NCBI GenBank assembly: GCA_023846275.1 | Contig: JAIUJO010000292.1 | Coordinates: 186,001 to 250,000, forward strand | DNA from: Vanilla planifolia | Taxonomy: Eukaryota; Streptophyta; Magnoliopsida; Asparagales; Orchidaceae | Length of the DNA: 64,000 bases | Direction: 5' to 3' | Shown: positions 24,754-37,310 of the stretch, one piece after another | Numbering within the stretch: the first letter of the stretch is position 1 | Layout: each line of letters opens with the position of its first letter | The notes under the pieces: model-generated | Database searches by the model: none | Seen by the model: the letters and a program-made list of their open reading frames with translations, nothing else | Told to the model about the DNA's origin: nothing | Made by a program: the position numbers and the translations under genes

Positions 24754-27700
24754 TCTATAATTACATATTATGATATTATGTCCATAGATGACTATGTCAT
24801 TGCATTAGACTTAAAAATAAGATTTTATTTATTTATTATGTAATAGTTTTTGATATAATTTTAAAAACTAATGCATAAAATTGAAAGATGTAGGTTTAAT
24901 GCTTAATTAAAAGTTGTGTAAATTTCTTATAGCAAACCATTCTTTGATACAAAGTTAATATAAAGATGATATACTACAACCTTTTATTAGGTCATCGATA
25001 ATCAAAAAGTTATTAGATTCATGCAATAAATCCATATAAAGGCACTGTAGGAGCATAGTATTGTTGGATAAGTAAAACCATTCCTAGAAGCTTAGGACAT
25101 ACATCATTTACATTAAAAATTTAACTGAATGTAAATGAGATTTCCATAACAAACATCAAAAATACTCAAATTAGTGGTGAAGTGTCAAGGTCAACAAGTG
25201 GTGTTTTAAGAATACTAAATTATAAAATCACATGTTCATTTAGACAAACTCAAAATTCGGTTGAGTTGATTAATTTATGAAAAGTTCAAATTCAGTGATT
25301 AAGAGCATTTTTTGTGATTTGATGCACTCGTAAATATTCGATAATATGTTTGGGTCTCTCTTTTTTGAGCCTTTAACTCCCTTTCCTAGGTTACCTCAAA
25401 AATCACAATATTATTTTGAATATAGAAAACACGCTTCTATTAAACTAGCTTAATGAAAGTTCTTTGTTATTTTAGTTAAATTATATTACTTACAACATTG
25501 GTAGCATGACTATTTGTGGAGATTTTAGTGTTATAATGATAATTTGTTAGCTTAGGATATGAAATAATATCTTTCGAATCTATGGAACATATTTTAAAAT
25601 TCTAAAGAATATTTTTAAAATGGTAAATGTCACAAAAAATTAAAAAAAAAGATATTTTAAATGAAGCCAAAATTTTTCCTAGAAATGAAGAAAAAATAAG
25701 TTGGCATAAGAAGCTCTCAAATTGGCACATGCATTTATAGTGTCAGTTTAGTGAGTGGAAAGGAGGTGACCTACGTGTTTGTGTAGTACGGGCAAATAAA
25801 CATAGTTACATGTCAAGTCTAATTTGTAGATGAGCACAAGCCAACAAGTTGACATGTGTTGACATGTTAAGGGATCTAATGGATTGTAGAACAACACTGG
25901 TCAGTGTGTGTTGAGCGGATAAATGAGTTTAAAGAGTTAAGGTAAGTTGAGCAGGCCACATGAATCAACACTAGTAGTGGCATAGGGGAAAGACGAAAGC
26001 AAGCTGTAGCACAAGGCAACCTAACCCTAAATTTTAATTCTTTTTAAATTTATATTGAAACAAGTTTTTTGCTAATAGAATTACCATACTATTGTAAGGA
26101 TATCTTGGATAAAATTTAAATGAATAGGTATTTAAAAAGCTACCAATCAATCTCCAAATAACTTGAACTATATTATAAATACAAACAATTTAACCAATTA
26201 CTTAAAGGAAAATTAAAAAGTGTGATATATTTGGGTCAATGATAATTGGCCCCCAAATATGATTGATATCAATGACTAATTAAAAGTAGAGATCCTAAAC
26301 TTTGAATGGCTCTAAGTTTGACTATGAATAATATGTCTCCTAGTGGAACCCTTTTGTGATTTATGCAATGCTGCTAGGTCATAACCATGCGAATATTTTT
26401 TAAATGTTAAAACATCACTGCTTAGTGATTTTTTTAAAGGGTGAAATCCATCCTATTTTATGATTCTAAAGAAAAAAAAATTCTATAATATTATCTTCAA
26501 AGTAGAAATAATGTTTAAGTTTATTACATATGATGTTTGGCATGATAGAATGTAGATATCGAAAGCTTATGTAGTTTTTTAAGCTATGTTGATCAATAAA
26601 TGATTCCCATAGCTTCCATAAAAAGGTTGTAAATGGCTTTATTAGTGTGGAAATAAGGAAAATGAAGAAATGTGGTTTTTAAAAATTTGAATAATTAGAT
26701 AATGATATGTAATTTCATCAGTTGATGTTTATATTGGTTATAAGGTATAAATTTCTATTTATATTTATTACAAGTAGTTAACATCTCTAAAATAATTAAT
26801 CAACTTTTTCAACATTACAAGGCTATGTAAACCAATTCTCAACCTTCTCTTTTATGAAAAATTATTACTACATATTGGAGGTTACAGTTGTTATAGTTTA
26901 TTACATAAAATGCCTTATTATTATTATTATCAAGACTTCTAAACACTACGGTTGATATGTGTGAGTGATGATGAGCATCTGTAAGCTTTTCATGTGTTGA
27001 TTTACATGAATGTCATATGATAACAAGTTACCATTTAGTGGTTTAGAGTGTCTTGCTGAAGTATCAGTGTTATTAGTTCAATATATGGGTTGGAATGAGT
27101 CTAATGCATAGAGGTATTCATAGTGACCATGATTGATTCCACATAAGTTATGCATTGAAATTATGTAAGCACACAAAAGAGTGCAATGATTGGTCTTGTT
27201 CTAAGGAACTATCATATTGTATGATGAGAGTCATATGACAAACATTTTATGAAAAATTGATGAAGTGGCTAACAAAGATAATTGAGGAACTAAACTACAA
27301 AAAATAAGACAATGTGCCTCAATGGATAAGTTTGATTAACGTGTTAATGTATTATTTTAACTAAAAAATCAGAAAAATCAATGCGATTTTAAAGAAATCT
27401 AAATGGTTTGTGCCATGCCACATTTTTAGTTGATGACAATCTTACTATGATTAAATGATATCATGCACTATAATGACGGATTTCGTGATTGTGCTACATA
27501 AGAAAAATGAATTACAGTAAACATAATTTTCTAATCCTTTCTAATGACTAGTACTATCAAAATGACCTTGACACAAAAAGGAAGTACAAAGATAGATCTG
27601 ATTGATCATCATTGAGAAACATGCATAGGAGATAGTCTTGGTGCAAAATGTTATATTAGGTTGATTAATGAATCATATTCTATGTGGTAAGCAATTGTTT

Positions 27701-28400
27701 CCCATTGGAGTAATCTAAGTTGATTATTGACGCATTTTTAAAAATATTTTGGAACATTCTAAAAGATCTACATTGAGTAAGCCAACTTACTAGCCATTGT
27801 ATTTCTATGATGCAAGATATAATTCAATACCATGATGAACACTATAACCATACAAGTTGAAATAGTCAATAGTTGTCGTCATATTTGTTTAGACATTATA
27901 AAACACATTAATATGATTGAAAGCTATGAAAAACGATTGAAAGGATCCAAATAAATAGAGAGTTTGATGAATTGGCTAATTAAGTCCATCGTACTTAACT
28001 TCTGCCACAAAACTTGTCTTTACATGAGGTTGATTGGGAGGATGCGATGGCCAATGAATGAAGGAGAAGTAGTTTATGAGGATGTAGAAACATGTTAAGA
28101 ATCTAAAATTGATGAATAATTATGTTAGCTATTAGATCAATTCATAGAAATTTTTTAGAAAGAGATGGGTTTTTTCTCATTCATTGCATATCTTATTCTT
28201 AAAAAGAAAAATAAATTTCATTGGTAGCTTCCCAGTTCATAAATATAAGTTAATAATACAAAAATAGTTTTTTTGTAATAGTAATACAATATGTACACAA
28301 TTTACTTTAGCGAAAGTAGTCATAATTATATGAACCTTTCTTTTGAATTTTTGATAGAATAAAGGGCAAGTTTGATAGGGATATATTGGAATGTCTTGGA
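24754..28400. other. Unassigned region
   Basis: I found no protein motif on either strand. A somewhat GC-richer patch lies at about 25740-26030 with repeated 'gttgacatg' and 'gagc' words. A patch near 27000-28150 has the texture of very decayed retroelement coding DNA, but no domain can be named. Confidence 0.35.
26915..26930. repeat. (TTA)5 microsatellite
   Basis: Five TTA units plus a partial sixth. No associated feature. Confidence 0.85.
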
Positions 28401-28420
28401 GTGGTTTTCCTACATAGGCA

Positions 28421-28495
28421 AAAAAAATTTAATTATCTATTAATAAATTATAAAACAATTTGTATATTTTAAAAAAATTTAATTATCTATTAATT
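28421..28495. repeat. Direct repeat at 50-bp spacing
   Basis: Twenty-four bases starting at 28421 recur exactly at 28471. The spacer is AT-rich. This could be the remains of a short tandem array. Confidence 0.75.
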
Positions 28496-30125
28496 AATTA
28501 AAAAAATTTCGAAATTTTAAATATTAAATCTCATTTTACAATAAAAAAACAAACAGTATTTCAATTTTAATAAAAACATAAAATTGTTAAAATAATTAGT
28601 AATTGAAACATTTTTAAAACATTTAAAATTAATTCTTAATAAATATAAAAATAAATTTTATTTATAAGAAATTTGAGAAAAATATTCTTGTGAAATCAAA
28701 GATGTAGATTATGTAATTCAAGAAAATTAAAAGTATCAGATATGATACTATTTGCAATATTTGCGTATAACTACAAATTCATGACAAAACAAATATAGGT
28801 ATTATATATTGCTAAAATATTGGTCTAAATAAAACTACTAAACCAAATATTATGAAGATAATGCTATGTTGTAAACTTATCATTCTTTAAAAGTTATTTT
28901 GCTAAGATCAATAATTTTAAAAAGTTAATTAAAAAACTAAAAGAAAAATTATTAAGTAAAATTTAATATTTTAAAATTTAAAAATATTGAGTGAAGGAAC
29001 TAATTAGCTTAGCTAAATAATGCAAGAAAATTGTTCTATGAAAAAAAAAAATGCTAAACATATTAAATGAGAGAAATGCATAAAAGACATTAAATTAAAT
29101 ATGATAGCAAAAACAATCATCAAATACTAATTCTATAAAAATTTTGTGAGATCATCAAGAAATAAATGTACCTGAATTACAAAACAATGATTATAATACA
29201 TTAAAAATTTACATAAGAAATTAAATGATGAGAATTATGCCAATTTCAAAGAATAAAGGAGTTGCAAAAATATTTACAACATTAAAAGTGATTTAAATAA
29301 TTATCAGCTACTAACTTAGAAAAGAACAATAATTTTCTTAGTAATGTCAGATCACAAACATGTTAATGAAACAATTTTGAAATAATTAAGAGATATATCA
29401 TTATTAAAATAATTAAATAATTTAATGTTTGATCATTCCATTCCATATATCAGATAGTTAAAATAAAAATTCAATAAAGAATAATCTAAAAAAATAAACA
29501 AATAAATAATTAGATTTAGAATTTATAAAACTTTTTGCTAAATGATTAATACAAATTTTCAAAAAATTGAATATTACGAATAAATTGAAAATGTTGAAAA
29601 TATAAAAAATTATTTATATTGTCATTAAAATCTAATAAAAATTTACTAAATTAATTATAAACTACTATCCTTTTAATAAGATAAAAGAGAATAAAAGAAA
29701 AAAAAATCTTAGCGTGCAATCTCTATGTATTCGAAACAACATTACCTATATGTTGAGAAAATAATATACTAAAATATAATTTATATAATAAACTTTAAAT
29801 TCTATTTTAATAATTTCAAATTTTTAAAAAAAGTAAAAATATAAAATATTTAAAAATATTTATATATGTTCCTAAAGCCTAATATTTCTTTAAAATATAA
29901 TAATAAATATTAAAAATTAATTCATTTTTCATGATCAAGTTTTTACAAATAAGAAAAGTTGTAGATGTTAAAAAAAATTGTCACATAGAAATAATTAATT
30001 AAAAATATAACTATCATAAGATTATAAAAATATAGAAACATAAAAATGTACCATTATCCTAAAAGAGTACTATAAGTAATTCTAATATTTGCAAACACAA
30101 TAAAAAAATCATTTATAACTTATTT

Positions 30126-30345
30126 ATCAAAATTATCCTCTATATGAAAAGTTAAATAAGTTTGAAAAATAGTTAGTTTATTTATAACAAAATTGTTACA
30201 ATAAAAAGTATATAACACTAAAATAATTAGTTTAGGCATTCAACAAATTGGTATTATCTTCCATATGAAAATTTAAATAATTTTGAAAAATAAGTTTATT
30301 TATAATAAAATTTTTAATTTGAAACTATAAAAAACTTAAATAATT
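30126..30345. repeat. Degenerate tandem repeat, two units of about 112 bp
   Basis: Both units share the order 'caaa-tt', 'tatgaaaa-ttaaataa', 'tttgaaaaata', 'gtttatttataa-aaaatt', 'taaataatta'. The second unit has several indels. A trace of a tandem array inside the AT-rich block. Confidence 0.65.
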
Positions 30346-30777
30346 AATGTATGCATACAAAAAAATTGGAAAACCATCTCATCAAAAATAAAATGATGTT
30401 TTTTCTCTTACGTTATTGTGAAACTTTGTAATGCATTGTATAATCCTAATGAATATTTTAAATGCAGCAACTTTATCAAGAATCAAAGTGATTAAATATT
30501 AATTTGTAAAATTGTTTTAGGAATGTCATAGGCATTCTTTAGATCTACCTTAAAGGTTAGTCGAGCAACAATTTTTTTTAAAACATTTATAAATAATTTT
30601 AATTTTTAAATTGCTTAATAGTTTTTTATGGATTTTTTTATTTTTTTTATTTTATAATTTCCTAATTTCAATTACTTGTATTTTTAGGTTTTATGATAAA
30701 TTTTTCTTTCAAATACTTCAAATTTTATAATCAGAGTGTGTTCTAATTTCTTGTTTAGCTTAGTAATGACTAGATGT

Positions 30778-32069
30778 TGTTGGAGTAAAGACTAGCATAA
30801 ATAGTGAATACAATTTTATGGCTCAACTTGTTAACTTTGGAGTCAATCACAATGATATTTTTGGATTGGCTAATTCACAAAGAATTTTATTTTTAAATTT
30901 TTTTTTTCATGTTAAACCATTAATTTTTTAGTAATTGTGGCACATATAACGATCAATCTTGTATGTATTTGTGGATTTGGTTTAAGTTGTACTTCATTTG
31001 AATGCATTTGAGTTTTTTAAAAAAAGATAAATATTCAAATATTTTTTTATATATGAAATTTTTATTACTCTAAAAAAAATATTTTTTTCTTAAGCACACC
31101 CCAACTACTGAGCCCAAAGGGCTATGGTCATGTGACTCATACCATCTAGGTGCATGAGCCTTAGGCACCTCCAAAGGCCAGGAACTTATCGAATCTAAGG
31201 CACGTTAAGCTCGAGTATAAGGCAAGTCCGTTTATCGTTGCAATCTCTGAGTCAAATCAGTTCAATGCATTAGTTATTAACCAAGGTAGCAAAAACAAGT
31301 CAGGATAGACTCGTTAATTTTTTTATGTAAATTGGGTCAGATAAGACCCATCGATGTGCACTGGCAAATAGGTGCTTGACTTCTCGAGAACACTAGGTTG
31401 CCAACCCCTAATAGGCTGATTAAAATATGTAGTTGGTGACATAAGCTTGAAATCTTCAATTTTTTAAAAATGTCAGATTAAATAAAATTTATTGGAAAAC
31501 TTGAGATTTCTATACTAATGTGTATTTTTGCAATCGAGCAATCCATGTCATGCCCAAATTTGAGAAAAGTTAATTTTCTTTAGTAGTTGATATATAGTAG
31601 ATGATCGAATGATTGAGAGTCTCTCCTCCTACGTGAACAACATTCTAATTATCATTATTATCCATCTGACTTTCAAATCCAAAAATTTATATTCTATCGC
31701 ACTATGATTGAATTTGGACCCTTTATCATTTATGCTAATTCGATGATTACCACTTTGTTTGCTTAATCAAATGACACTTATATTATCTTCTCCATCTACA
31801 TTGACTAGCTTCCTAAATATTAGATTCTAGCGATTATTGGTTTATTCGTTTTTTTATTTCAAAAAAATATAGGGTTCATTTACCAAACATTAAAATAATT
31901 GAATCAGACTTGAAAATTTTCATACGAGTTGGAATGAAGTTCAAACTATGAGAAAAAAAATTTTACACAATTACTAGAGGTATAGATTTTTTCAGTCTTT
32001 ATTTCTGTTGCCTTTTTTCATAATCTTTTTTGCATTTCCTAAAAACAACTTCTTTATTCATTAATAACA
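30778..32069 (+). repeat. Long direct repeat, left copy
   Basis: Starts tgttggagtaaag. Landmarks shared with the right copy in order are 'agcataaata', 'tcatgttaaac', 'ccaaagggct' near 31120, 'gaacttatcgaatct'-type text, 'gggtcag'-type text near 31345, 'cccatc' near 31367, 'ttgagagtctct' near 31613, 'gaccctttatcattt', 'catacgagttggaa' and 'ttattcattaata' at the right end. By eye roughly two-thirds of aligned bases agree. Confidence 0.75.
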
Positions 32070-32595
32070 CCGATTTTTTTTTTAAAATTAACGATGTAAC
32101 AATTTTGTTCATAATTCAACACATCAAAACAAAACTTATAGAATTGAGTAATAACTTTATTAGAGAGCATGTATGAATAAAAATAATTCAGCTGTCATTT
32201 GTATTATTGGCAACTTAATTAATTGATTTTTTTACTGAGCCATTAGCTATCAAAGTATTTAATAAACTTAGATTAAGTGTAGGTGTCATTAACCCTTTTG
32301 AATTATTACAAAAATTGAGAGATCTAAGTGTTAGAATCCAGGGTGAGGGAAGTTGAGAATTTAAGAGAAGTATGGGCTATCATATAAGGTATATACTACA
32401 ATGTTGAATACTAAATTATTTAATTTTTTTCATTAACTTTATATATTATTTTTGCTTTAGTTTTATAATCCTCAAGGGAAACATTGTTATTCTTTTTAAT
32501 ATCATGATCACAAAACCAAAGCTAAGTATTTACTACAATGGTGAACTTAGTATAGTTTTAGTTAGATCACATGGATAATTTTAAAAGTTTGGATT

Positions 32596-33902
32596 TGTTG
32601 GAATAAAAACTATAGCATAAATAGGAAACATAATTTTATGCAATCATCTACTGTCTTTGGAGCAAAAGATAATGGTTTTTGTAGAGTTGCTAATCAAAAA
32701 AGAATTTCATTTGAAACTTTTTACGGTATGCATGTTAAACTTATAATTTCTTCATAATTATGACAAATAGGGTTATCATCTTTTATGCATAATTGACTTT
32801 TGTTCATGTTATATTTTATTTGAAAGCATTTAAGTTCATGGAAGTCTTGTAAAAGTTCAAATAGTTTTTTATATATAAGTTTTTATGATTATTATAATAA
32901 TATTTTTTCATATGCAGTCTGAACATTAACCCCAAAGGGCTTAAATGAAATAGCGATTGGCACCTAGGGGTATGGGCCTTAAGGACCCCTACAAACTAGA
33001 AACCTGATCGAATCTGAATCAAGTTAAGCCCAAGTGTTGATCAAGTCAGGTTACTTTTAGGGACTCTTGTTTAATTTGTTGAAGGCATTACTTATGAATA
33101 GGCTTAGGAAAAATGAGTCATGGCAAAACCCTTTAATCAGTTTAGGAAACTTGAGTTACGTTAGACCCATACATACCCACTAATGATCTGAGTTATTAGG
33201 TCTTGAGAACACCTAGGGTTTGTCAATACATTATGCTGATTATAATGTGTGGTTGATATATTATAAGCACAAAATACTTCAACTATTTTACATTGTGAGA
33301 CAAAACAAAAGTTATTACCAAAGTTAAGATTTCTGCAACGACTAATCATGCATTTTCAAAATTGAGAGTCCAGATCACACTCATATTTATGAATAGTTAA
33401 CATTATTTAGCAGTTTATGTAGAATCATTGATCGAATGTCTAAGAGTCTCTTTACCTATGTGAATAGTAGTCTGATCGTCATTACTGTCCATCCAAATTT
33501 TGAATCCAACTCTCTAAATCTTACCTATCATGATTAAATCTGGAACCTTTATCATTTTTGTTGATCTAATGGTTACCACTCCAATCACTTAAATGGATAG
33601 TATTTGTTCCATCATCTCCATCTGTGACTACTGGCTTTCTAAAAAGTAAATTTTACTTGTTATGTGAGTTATTTTTTTAGTTTTTTATTTTAACCATAAA
33701 TAAGGATCATTTATGATATCTTAAAACTATTAAATCAAACATGAAAATTTTCATACATTCCCAAGTGAAATTCAAACAGTGAGCGATGTATTTCTACGTA
33801 ATTATAAGAGCTATTGATTTTCATCGGTCTCCATTTATCCTACTTTCCCTCATAATATTTTTTGTATTTAATTGTAACATCTCTTCATTCATTAATAGTA
33901 CA
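32596..33902 (+). repeat. Long direct repeat, right copy
   Basis: Starts tgttggaataaaa and repeats the landmark order of the left copy, ending near 'cattcattaatagtaca'. The minus-strand 62-codon frame at 33161-33349 lies inside it and is not a gene. The DNA beyond 33902 has a few more matching words, so the right boundary is uncertain by some tens of bases. Confidence 0.75.
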
Positions 33903-34630
33903 ACTCTTGTTTAAAAAATAAAAAATGTAGTGATTTTTGTAAGCAAAAACTCTGAAGTTCAAAATTTTTTGTTATAGCCTGAATTTCTTAGATTTTACTA
34001 TCTCATTGGAGCACTGATATACATTTGTTTTGGCTCTACCAGCTTCAACAAAAGGGAGAGGTTAGTAGAAGCCTGAGTAGAGATTTGGGCTGGTCTTAAG
34101 CATGGGTTTTTAGTTAAATAACTTAAAAATATTTTATGCATTTTATTTATTGTTGAGAAATCTTATTTTGTTGATATGTTTAATAAAAAAGCTTTATTTT
34201 AAGATCAAAAATTACACTTCTAAATTTTGGAATAAAATATTTTGTTAAACATACAATTCATATCTCTCTTATTATTCATTTTTCCTCACGTTTTACATAA
34301 AAAAAACTTAGCTTCTTGACCATACCAAAATCCATTCAATTCTTATGCCACACAAGGTTATATCCATATTTTTAATCAATTGACTTGTTTTTTTTGACAT
34401 TAATGTCCTTCCAATTTTGCACACCTATCATATCTACAAGCAAAGCTAGATAATCAATTACAATGTTATTTAATAAGGTCATCCGAATCAAAATATCATG
34501 GAGAATTGCTCATGGGACCGATAACTTCTTTTTGTTTTATGATGAATCACCATCTAATTTTATGATAATGTGATTGAATGTAGTGCAAGAAAACATTTGC
34601 CAGATAATATCAAGTCATGCTAGATTTGGA
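33903..34630. other. Unassigned stretch
   Basis: No motif recognised. It lies just past the C-terminal end of the copia RNase H on the minus strand and could contain that element's 3' untranslated region or LTR, but no match to another LTR copy was found. Confidence 0.3.
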
Positions 34631-34635
34631 AGTAA

Positions 34636-36035
34636 TTAAAGCACAAACATGAGCTCCTTTTTGGTCAAGGAACTTCCATTAAAAGTAAGTTTAATTTCTC
34701 CCCTTTTTTTCATCATAAAAAAGTCTTCTAATTCTATGGAATAAAAATCTTTACTATGAAGCTTTGCTATTAGTTTAACTTGTTGCATGTTGTTACAAAA
34801 AAAGTTAATGTCTACTATATTTCGTTCTACATAGTACATGATGAAATGATGCCTAAAATCAATTTGTTCAATCTTATAGTACTTTATAAGGTTTTGAGTG
34901 AAGAAAAAAGCATTCAAATTGTCATATTTTTTGGTAATTATTTGTAAATGTAATCACATATCATCTAATTTCCTTTTCAAACAAAAAGCTTTTTACTAAA
35001 ACTCTTCTTAATGTTATATACTGTGGTTCATTTTTTCCTAAAATAATAGTTTCATATTATTTTTCGAGATCATTAGTTTAAATGGTGCTAAAAATGATTA
35101 AATACCTAAGATGAATTTCTTTTGTATTGAAGAACCTACAAAAACATTGTAGCCATATCCTGTGAGATCATGACATAAAACAATTTTTTTATTCCAAAAC
35201 CTTAATACCTTTGTTTCAAGCAATTATCAAAATGTTCTTTTTATAACTTCGTGATGGAAGTTCTTGGGGCTTGATTAAAATTGAAAAAAACAATTCCATA
35301 CCAAAACTTATGTTAGAACTTCTAATAGTCAAGTAAAGAATGTATCATTTCCTGGTATACCATGAAATATATTATTTTTCCTTTCTCATGTTTGTTCAAT
35401 AGTATTGTGGGGACTCTTGAAAGTAGAGATGCATTTAATGTTCCCAAGATCATGAAATTTTAACATCTCATTTTTATAATTTGTTTAGGAGACAAGGTCA
35501 CCCTTCTTATCTTACTTAACTTTCAATCCAAAAAAATATGTAACCTCACTCATTATGTTCAAGTCAAATCCAACACCAATAAGCTTTCTTAATCATTCAC
35601 ATAAGCCCAAGCTGTTTAATCCAAATATTATGTCACCGATATAATCTTCGATTAGAAGTTCATCACCATAGTTCACGATGAACAAAGTCGCACCAACATT
35701 CCAATCCTAAAATAATGTTTGACTAGAAATCTACTAAGTATGTTCAGAATAGGATCTTTGTTCTTGTTGCAACTCATATGATTCTTTCATTAGCTTATGG
35801 ACATGATTTTGACGAAGAAAACATTGACTACAATCAAAGTATCCTACATACACTTTCTTCTAAATAACAACATTTCAGAAGGTGCTCTTAAAATCCATTT
35901 TGAAGAGTTTAAATAACTTGTATTAAGAAAAATGAAAAAATGACCTTGTTGCTTTCAACCTTACCATTGGTTCAAGTATTCCTTCTAAGTTACATCCTAC
36001 TTGATTATAATCCTTTACCACTAGCCTTCATTTAT
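34636..36035 (-). mobile_element. pol: Ty1-copia RT-RNase H fragment
   Basis: Minus-strand order is that of copia pol. Near 36030-35960 a frameshifted KASGKGL then NQVGCNLEGILEP matches 'KARLVAKGY-NQVEGIDF-ETFAP'. MVRLKATRSFFHFS and KLFKMDFKSTF (about 35955-35885) match the RT start. YELQQEQRS near 35765 matches 'YGLKQAPRA'. DYIGDIIFGL at about 35655-35625 is the active site, with the second catalytic position shifted to Gly-Asp. NIMSEVTYFFGLK near 35550 follows. RNase H pieces appear near 35265 (EVIKRTF) and at the C-terminus, IEQIDFRHHFIMYYVE near 34865-34820, in an open frame of 93 codons. Stops interrupt the rest. Confidence 0.8.
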
Positions 36036-36239
36036 TTTGAATGGTAACCGGACTAGCATTTATTTTTTATTTTTTATTACCCATTTTTTGTTACAACAAT
36101 GCGGTCACTTGGAATGTCTATTAATTCCAAAACATTCACTCTCACAAATAAGTTCAAACCATCCACTATGGCCAAATAAAAGAATTCTTTCCTTAAGGAC
36201 CCACTTGTATTTTGAGGTACAAATTCTAAAATAGATGCA

Positions 36240-37310
36240 TCATACATAATTTCTTTTTAAAGAGAGGCATTGGTTTGTACCCCAAAAGTGAGGTCACTTA
36301 AGATTACATCTCTAAGGTGATTTATTCTATGCTAACACCTTTTATGCTACTATTTTAGTATTTTTTAAGCTTTAAAATCTCATTTATATGCTTTATTTTA
36401 GATGAAGGATACCTTTCTCATCCGACATAACTTGCATTCATTGAAATAGGAAGCCTCACTAATTATGTTCATCTCAGATCCTACACCTAAATGCTTACCA
36501 AATGGTTCACATAAGTCACAATTTGTTGACCCAAATATGGTATCGTCTAAATAATGTTGGAATTGAAGAAATTAATCAACACAATCTTTGATGAACAAAG
36601 TTGTATCTATATTCCCAACCTAAACTAATGTATGAGTAGAAATCGATCAAGTTTTTCATTTAGGTCCTTTTCTTCTCTACAAGTATTACTTTTTGAAAGT
36701 CATCTATTTCTTCGAAATCTATCTCTTTGTTTTGATGCATAATTTAAACATACACCACTTGTGTAGATTCCAGTACAACTGAGTTTCCTTATTAAATAGC
36801 TTATGGGATTACTTATGTGAAAAAGATTATAGAGAGATAGCCTCCAATATCTTCGTTTCTAATCTCCACTTGCTGTACTTATTGATGTAACTCTACTATC
36901 AAAATATTCCTAAGTTTTCATATTTAGTTTAATTGTTATTTAAAAGTAAATATAACATTTTATTGATAATTGTTTCAATAATAAATCTATTCAGATATTG
37001 AGATAATTAGAATTGCTGAATTATTATGGCAATATGATTTTGAGATCCTATATCACAAAAGAAAATGAAAAAGTAGCTACTAATGTCTTACTAAGGAGAT
37101 AAAAATATTTAGATATATGACATATATGAAGCAAATATAATGGAATGATATATGTTATATCCATATCAAATAGAATGAACTTTACTACATTTGTCATTGT
37201 GGCATCATGATAGCAAGAATTTACCATCTTAAGCAAGCTTAGTGATGTGAGGCAGTTTAAAAAAAAAATATATTTTTAGGTAGAGATGTTAAATTAAACC
37301 AAATTAAAAA
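36240..37310 (-). mobile_element. pol: Second copia fragment (RT plus upstream module)
   Basis: The minus strand gives QHYLDDTIFGST at about 36562-36525, an intact-looking YxDD box, followed by LCEPFGKHL, MNIISEASYF and a basic stretch (about 36515-36420), all matching copia RT. Further right (upstream in pol order) lie the block at 36750-36990 and the A repeat at 37160-37310, the same order as in 600-1740. It abuts the RT-RNase H fragment at 34636-36035 in the same orientation but repeats part of its RT, so it is a second element or a duplication, not the missing 5' part. Stops are present outside the YLDD segment. Confidence 0.7.
37160..37310. repeat. Dispersed repeat, copy A3 (weak)
   Basis: Diverged match to 275-480 and 1530-1740, recognisable by 'tagcaagaatt-accatctta', 'gatgtgaggcag' and 'gtagagatgttaaa'. 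Its place beside the copia RT fragment is the same as that of copy A2. Confidence 0.45.

Larger units (their letters stand above)
28401..30600. other. Second extremely AT-rich block
   Basis: Composition is like that of 2126-5880, with only chance frames. Similar short phrases occur in both blocks ('aaaaatgtaccat' near 30045 and near 3598), hinting at common origin. No gene is supported. It contains at least two small local duplications, listed separately. Confidence 0.45.
30778..33902 (+). mobile_element. LTR-element-like pair of long direct repeats with 0.5-kb interior
   Basis: Two direct repeats of about 1.3 kb (30778-32069 and 32596-33902) begin with TGTTGGA and lie 1818 bp apart; the interior is about 526 bp. 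Long repeats starting TGTTGGA are typical of plant LTRs, and an interior too short for gag-pol is what non-autonomous elements (LARD/TRIM class) look like. Against this, I see no clear primer-binding site after the first repeat and no TG/CA inverted termini. An ordinary 1.8-kb tandem duplication remains possible. The orientation is provisional. Confidence 0.45.

Noticed and set aside
28421-30345. CRISPR-like spaced repeats
   Set aside because: Only two units each, degenerate or AT-biased, no regular spacer series, and the context is plant nuclear DNA.
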